Below are positions 60,783-64,000 of a DNA stretch of 64,000 nucleotides, one piece after another (within the stretch, counting starts at the first letter, position 1; the number at the start of each line of letters is the position of its first letter). Origin of the DNA: Cyclobacterium roseum (GTDB lineage Bacteria; Bacteroidota; Bacteroidia; Cytophagales; Cyclobacteriaceae). The position numbers were made by a program, and so were the translations under genes. The notes below the pieces were generated by a model. It saw only the letters and a list, made by a program, of their open reading frames with translations. It made no database searches and had not been told where the DNA came from. The stretch covers positions 434,001-498,000 of the forward strand of contig NZ_WNKF01000001.1 in the NCBI RefSeq assembly GCF_010119225.1, written 5' to 3'.

Positions 60783-62195
60783 ATGGATCCGAAGAAACTG
60801 AACCCCGTATTTGACGACCTCAACAACCCGGCTACCATGGTGAACCACGTTGAGGGGCTGCAAAAGACCGTCGAAGCTGAACAGAAAGCGAAACAAAACC
60901 CTTTCCCGGTTGAGGTATTCCCCGAACCGATACAGGAAATAATTACAGCCACAAATGAAAGCCTGAATTTCCCTATTGACTTTATAGGGGCTTCAATATT
61001 GTACGCTGTTTCTGTTTCGATAAGCAACACCCGTAGAGTTGAAATAATGAGTGGTTACGAACAGAACGCTGTTTTATACCTTGCGATTGTAGGGCGACCT
61101 GGAACGAATAAAAGTCACCCAATTAGTTTTGCATTGAAACCGATTGAGCAACGGGACAATTTAAAGTTTCAGAAATACCAAACCGAAAAACTGGAATACG
61201 ATACTATTTCAGCCCTTACCAAAAAAGAAAGGGAACAGCAAGGATATAACGAACCTTTAAAGCCAATTTGGGAACAGCATTTAGTTACCGACTTTACACC
61301 CGAAGCACTTACAGAGGTGCATAAATTCAATAAAAGAGGTATTGGCGTTTATGCAGATGAGTTGGCAAGTTGGTTTAAGAATTTCAACCGATACAACAAA
61401 GGAAGTGAAGAACAATTTTGGTTAAGTGTATGGAGCGGTAAACCGATAAGGATAAACCGAAAAACAAGCGAACCGACTTACATACCGTTGCCCTTTATTT
61501 CGGTTGCAGGAACAATACAACCGGGCGTACTTAATGAATTGGCAGACAATAGAACCGAAAACGGGTTTTTAGATAGGTTGCTGTTTGTTGTGCCCGATAA
61601 CCTGAAAAAAGAATACTGGAGCGAAACGGAATTAAGCCCGTCAATAGTTGAGAATTGGCAAGCCATTATTTCAAATCTTTTGGACCTTTCAATAATTCAA
61701 GACGAAACCAACAACCCACAGCCTGAAATATTGAGGTTTAAACCCGAAGCAAAGCAACTTTTATTTGAATGGCAAAGGGAATTAACAGACCAAAGTAATA
61801 GGCCCGAAAACGAAGCCATAACCGGAATAAATGCCAAAATAGAAATGTATGCTGTTCGATTGGCATTAATACTTCAAATGGTACGGTATGCCAGTAATGA
61901 AGGCAATAAACAAGCAGTTGGAATAGAAGCGGTACAAGGGGCTTTAAAGTTGGTTGAGTACTTCAAAAAAACAGCGATTAAGGTACATTCTATTGTATCA
62001 AATGCAAGTCCATTAGATAAGTTACCCACCGACAAACAAAACCTTTACATAGCGTTGCCCGACACCTTTACAACAAGTGAAGGCTTACAGGTTGCTGGAA
62101 GGTTTGACGTGGCTGAACGGACTTTTAAGCGGTTTCTGTCAAACAGGGAATTGTTTAACAACCATACAAGGGGCGAATATGAAAAGCGGTATTAA
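60783..62195 (+). CDS. DUF3987 family ATPase/primase-like protein
   Basis: A 470-residue protein matching DUF3987, which in mobile elements couples to primase/toprim genes. Visible features: LAIVGRPGTNKSHPISFALKPI as a degenerate P-loop (GRPGTNKS), YADELASWFKNFNRYNKGSEEQFWLSVWSG (Walker-B-like DE), and SVAGTIQPGVLNELA near the sensor region. It probably acts as a helicase or replication ATPase of the element. The end of the gene runs into a period-9 inverted repeat (62206-62290). The neighbouring toprim-like gene supports a replication role. Confidence 0.85.
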   Translation: MDPKKLNPVFDDLNNPATMVNHVEGLQKTVEAEQKAKQNPFPVEVFPEPIQEIITATNESLNFPIDFIGASILYAVSVSISNTRRVEIMSGYEQNAVLYLAIVGRPGTNKSHPISFALKPIEQRDNLKFQKYQTEKLEYDTISALTKKEREQQGYNEPLKPIWEQHLVTDFTPEALTEVHKFNKRGIGVYADELASWFKNFNRYNKGSEEQFWLSVWSGKPIRINRKTSEPTYIPLPFISVAGTIQPGVLNELADNRTENGFLDRLLFVVPDNLKKEYWSETELSPSIVENWQAIISNLLDLSIIQDETNNPQPEILRFKPEAKQLLFEWQRELTDQSNRPENEAITGINAKIEMYAVRLALILQMVRYASNEGNKQAVGIEAVQGALKLVEYFKKTAIKVHSIVSNASPLDKLPTDKQNLYIALPDTFTTSEGLQVAGRFDVAERTFKRFLSNRELFNNHTRGEYEKRY

Positions 62196-62205
62196 TCAAA
62201 TGGCA

Positions 62206-62290
62206 TTTGGCACAATTGACACAAATGGCACGAACGGCGCAAAATTAAATGCCACTTATGCCATAAATGCCACTTGTGCCACGTGCCAAA
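62206..62290. repeat. GGCAC-rich inverted repeat between the DUF3987 and DUF6371 genes
   Basis: TTTGGCAC at 62206-62213 is the reverse complement of GTGCCAAA at 62283-62290. Between them GGCAC/GGCGC motifs repeat in about 9-bp steps on the left and GTGCC/ATGCC motifs in the right half, so the stretch can fold into a long hairpin. A 44-codon frame (62179-62313, with an NGTNG run) crosses it and is doubtful. Confidence 0.6.
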
Positions 62291-62305
62291 CAATCATTTC
62301 AAAAA

Positions 62306-63712
62306 ATGGATAAGCACCGATACAGTTTAGAAAAAGGCAGTAAAAAGCACTATTGCCCCGACTGTAATAAAAAGACGTTTGTACTGTACATTGATACAGA
62401 AACAGGCGACTATTTACCCAAACAGTACGGACGTTGCGACCGTGAAAGCAAGTGTTTGTACCACCTCAACCCCTATTTAGACGGGTACGCAAAAGCAATT
62501 TGGGTACAGGAACAGGGCAAACGTTCAAATTTGCCGAACAACCGGAAACCACAGCGAAAAAAGGGAAAACCACAGCCTTCACCTGAATCCGTATTTTTTG
62601 ACTTTGATACATTCAGGCAAACATTAAAGGCAAATCGCTATGAGCAAAACACTTTTATTCAGAACTTACTTTTATCCGTCCCCTACCCTTTTGACACCCA
62701 GGCAGTCACAAGGGTAATTGAATTATACCGATTGGGGACGGTTTCAAATGGTTACAGAGCCGGGGCAACTACTTTTCCTTTTATTGATATAAAGGGCAAT
62801 GTAAGATCCGTGCAGGTTAAACAATTTGACGAACAGAACCACACCACAGGCACGGACTTTTTACATTCAATCATTGAAAAGCACCGCACCCGGAATAATA
62901 AGCCTTTGCCTGAATGGTTGGAAGCCTACAAAAAGCAGGATAAACGGGTTTCCTGTTTGTTTGGCGAACACCTTTTAAGCAAATACCACAGCAACCCGGT
63001 TGCCCTGGTAGAAGCACCAAAAACAGCCGTTTACGGCACCTTGTATTTTGGCTTACCTCAAACACCTGAAAGCCTTGTTTGGTTGGCAGTGTACAACAAA
63101 AGCAGCTTTTCATTTGACAAGCTGACCGTATTGAAAGGGCGTTTTGTGTACGTATTCCCGGACTTATCAGAAAATGGTAATACCTTCAATGAATGGGAAA
63201 CAAAAGCCAAACAATACGAAAGGTGTTTACCGGGAACACGTTTTATTTTTTCGGAACTATTGGAACAGCTGGCACCTGAAAAAGACAAAAAGGAGGGCAA
63301 CGACCTGGCAGATTATTTAATAAAACAGGATTGGCGGACGTACAGAAAATGGAATACCAAGGAACAGCCGTCACCAAAGCCTGAACATGGAATAAGTATA
63401 GGCCCAAAGTTGAAAATATTAGATCAATCTCCGCCAATACCAGATTCTGAAATAGTAAAATCCAGCCAAATCGAACCACCTATAAAAGAGCAGTCCGAAT
63501 CCTGGAACAATAGTATTTCAGAACTTGAAACCTACTTTGCAAACATTGAAATACCTGCCAAACCTGTAAAACTGAATCGATTCAGTACAATAACAGATTG
63601 TTCCAAATTCATTAAATGCCACTTTGCCACCGTGAAAGCGAACAACAGCAAACGAACCTTTTTACCCTACTTGAACCGATTAAAGAAATTAAAACAGCTT
63701 AAAAAACACTAA
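62306..63712 (+). CDS. DUF6371 / toprim-like zinc-ribbon protein
   Basis: From ATG 62306 (MDKHRYSLEKGSKKHYCPDC) the product has 468 residues; an upstream in-frame ATG would start inside the GGCAC repeat. An N-terminal zinc-ribbon is visible (CPDC at residues 17-20 and CDRESKC at about 44-50), followed by DUF6371 and toprim-like regions (NPVALVEAPKTAVYGTLYFG, VYVFPDLSENGNTFNEWETKA). Such proteins accompany DUF3987 in Bacteroidota elements and probably prime or support element replication. Catalytic toprim residues (E in VEAPK, DxS in PDLS) are partly visible. Confidence 0.8.
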   Translation: MDKHRYSLEKGSKKHYCPDCNKKTFVLYIDTETGDYLPKQYGRCDRESKCLYHLNPYLDGYAKAIWVQEQGKRSNLPNNRKPQRKKGKPQPSPESVFFDFDTFRQTLKANRYEQNTFIQNLLLSVPYPFDTQAVTRVIELYRLGTVSNGYRAGATTFPFIDIKGNVRSVQVKQFDEQNHTTGTDFLHSIIEKHRTRNNKPLPEWLEAYKKQDKRVSCLFGEHLLSKYHSNPVALVEAPKTAVYGTLYFGLPQTPESLVWLAVYNKSSFSFDKLTVLKGRFVYVFPDLSENGNTFNEWETKAKQYERCLPGTRFIFSELLEQLAPEKDKKEGNDLADYLIKQDWRTYRKWNTKEQPSPKPEHGISIGPKLKILDQSPPIPDSEIVKSSQIEPPIKEQSESWNNSISELETYFANIEIPAKPVKLNRFSTITDCSKFIKCHFATVKANNSKRTFLPYLNRLKKLKQLKKH

Positions 63713-63748
63713 ATTCGTTAATAATTTAGGTTTCAAACGTCCGATAAA

Positions 63749-64000
63749 ATGCCAAAACTCTATACATTCCCAACACTTTATAATGAAGCCTTGCAAATTA
63801 ATATTTCAAAGCTAAAAAGTTGGGGCTATCTTACCCCGGGACAAGTAATTAACGGAGTGCTTAATTGGAGCAATAACGGCAACCCCACAGGTAGTATTTC
63901 AATTAAGGTTTACACCCTTGACAGTAGGCCCTATATTGAACTGAATTACAAGTACAAGGACGAACCCCGGAAATACAAAATATATTTAATCTCAACCCCT
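63749..64000 (+). CDS. Conserved mobile-element protein, 5' end
   Basis: From ATG 63749 the frame runs open to the window edge (84 codons): MPKLYTFPTLYNEA, ISKLKSWGYLTPGQVINGVLNWSNNGNPTGSISIKVYT, YIELNYKYKDEPRKYKIYLIS. This pattern matches an uncharacterised small protein found in many Bacteroidota integrative elements (from memory: xYLTPGQxxxGxxxWSxNGNxTGSIxIxV). The rest lies beyond the window. Continuation of the element is thus confirmed at the right edge. Confidence 0.65.
   Translation, partial: MPKLYTFPTLYNEALQINISKLKSWGYLTPGQVINGVLNWSNNGNPTGSISIKVYTLDSRPYIELNYKYKDEPRKYKIYLISTP

Larger units (their letters stand above)
57131..64000 (+). mobile_element. Left part of an integrative element next to mnmE
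   Basis: From the mnmE terminator onward the genes change character: zinc-finger/HTH protein, tyrosine integrase, unknown protein, two small HTH proteins, DUF3987 ATPase, DUF6371/toprim-like protein and a conserved element protein, all on the plus strand with AT-richer codons. This set recurs at the integrase end of Bacteroidota integrative elements (from memory). The right end, conjugation genes and att sites are not visible. The exact left boundary is inferred only from gene content. Confidence 0.8.

Noticed and set aside
62179-62313. 44-codon frame with an NGTNG run
   Set aside because: It lies across the GGCAC repeat and overlaps both neighbours; low complexity rather than a protein family. 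Kept only as a repeat.

Overview
The window looks like chromosomal DNA of a Bacteroidota bacterium, most likely of the Cytophagales type (lineage inferred from gene content, not proven). Supporting signs are: a subtilase with a type IX secretion C-terminal sorting domain, CBM9/DUF5916 and TonB-receptor-like outer-membrane barrels, many TPR lipoproteins, a LytTR regulator paired with a LytS-type kinase, a PVC-type heme-binding dehydrogenase, DUF2911, and promoter-like TAnnTTTG boxes with few Shine-Dalgarno sequences. No rRNA, tRNA or CRISPR array was recognised.

Layout. 1-1.7 kb is a toxin-antitoxin cluster: the end of a RES-domain toxin, a YefM/YoeB pair whose toxin is shortened, and a HigBA pair with a palindromic operator. 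1.7-12.5 kb carries a small membrane protein, a purple-acid-phosphatase-like esterase, a kinase / beta-propeller lipoprotein / LytTR regulator operon, a 1073-residue SGNH-dehydrogenase-HEAT-cytochrome c lipoprotein and an SLC13 transporter, which is followed by a striking non-coding 8-bp periodic repeat. 12.8-33.6 kb is mainly conserved housekeeping DNA: gyrA, rpe, a secreted subtilase, a TrpF-like protein without its catalytic residues, and a long minus-strand operon holA - 1002-residue TPR protein - plug-less barrel - SPOR protein - ExbB - ExbD - TonB-like - folC - trmB. That operon combines an envelope energy-transduction module with DNA replication, folate and tRNA modification genes.

33.5-57.1 kb holds metabolic and envelope genes (USP, hydroxyacid dehydrogenase, DUF2911, PIG-L deacetylase coupled to a 36-residue membrane peptide and a sodium:solute symporter, PhyH dioxygenase, DUF5916 barrel, Gfo/Idh/MocA oxidoreductase), a bacterial VLRF1-like protein of the eRF1/Vms1 release-factor superfamily, lhgO, a receiver and an Hpt protein, a membrane-anchored NUC1 nuclease overlapping a DnaJ-type zinc-motif protein, dapD, a glycosyltransferase, a DtxR-family regulator with operator-like palindromes in its own promoter, a thioredoxin and mnmE.

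From 57.2 kb to the right edge lies the start of an integrative element, immediately downstream of mnmE and reading the same way: zinc-finger/HTH protein, tyrosine integrase, further HTH proteins, a DUF3987 ATPase, a DUF6371/toprim-like zinc-ribbon protein and a partial conserved protein. The other end of the element is outside the window. The most interesting leads are the VLRF1-like protein, the catalytically dead TrpF paralogue, the DtxR protein with substituted metal ligands and clear operators, the ATGA-coupled 36-residue peptide of the symporter, and the octanucleotide repeat.
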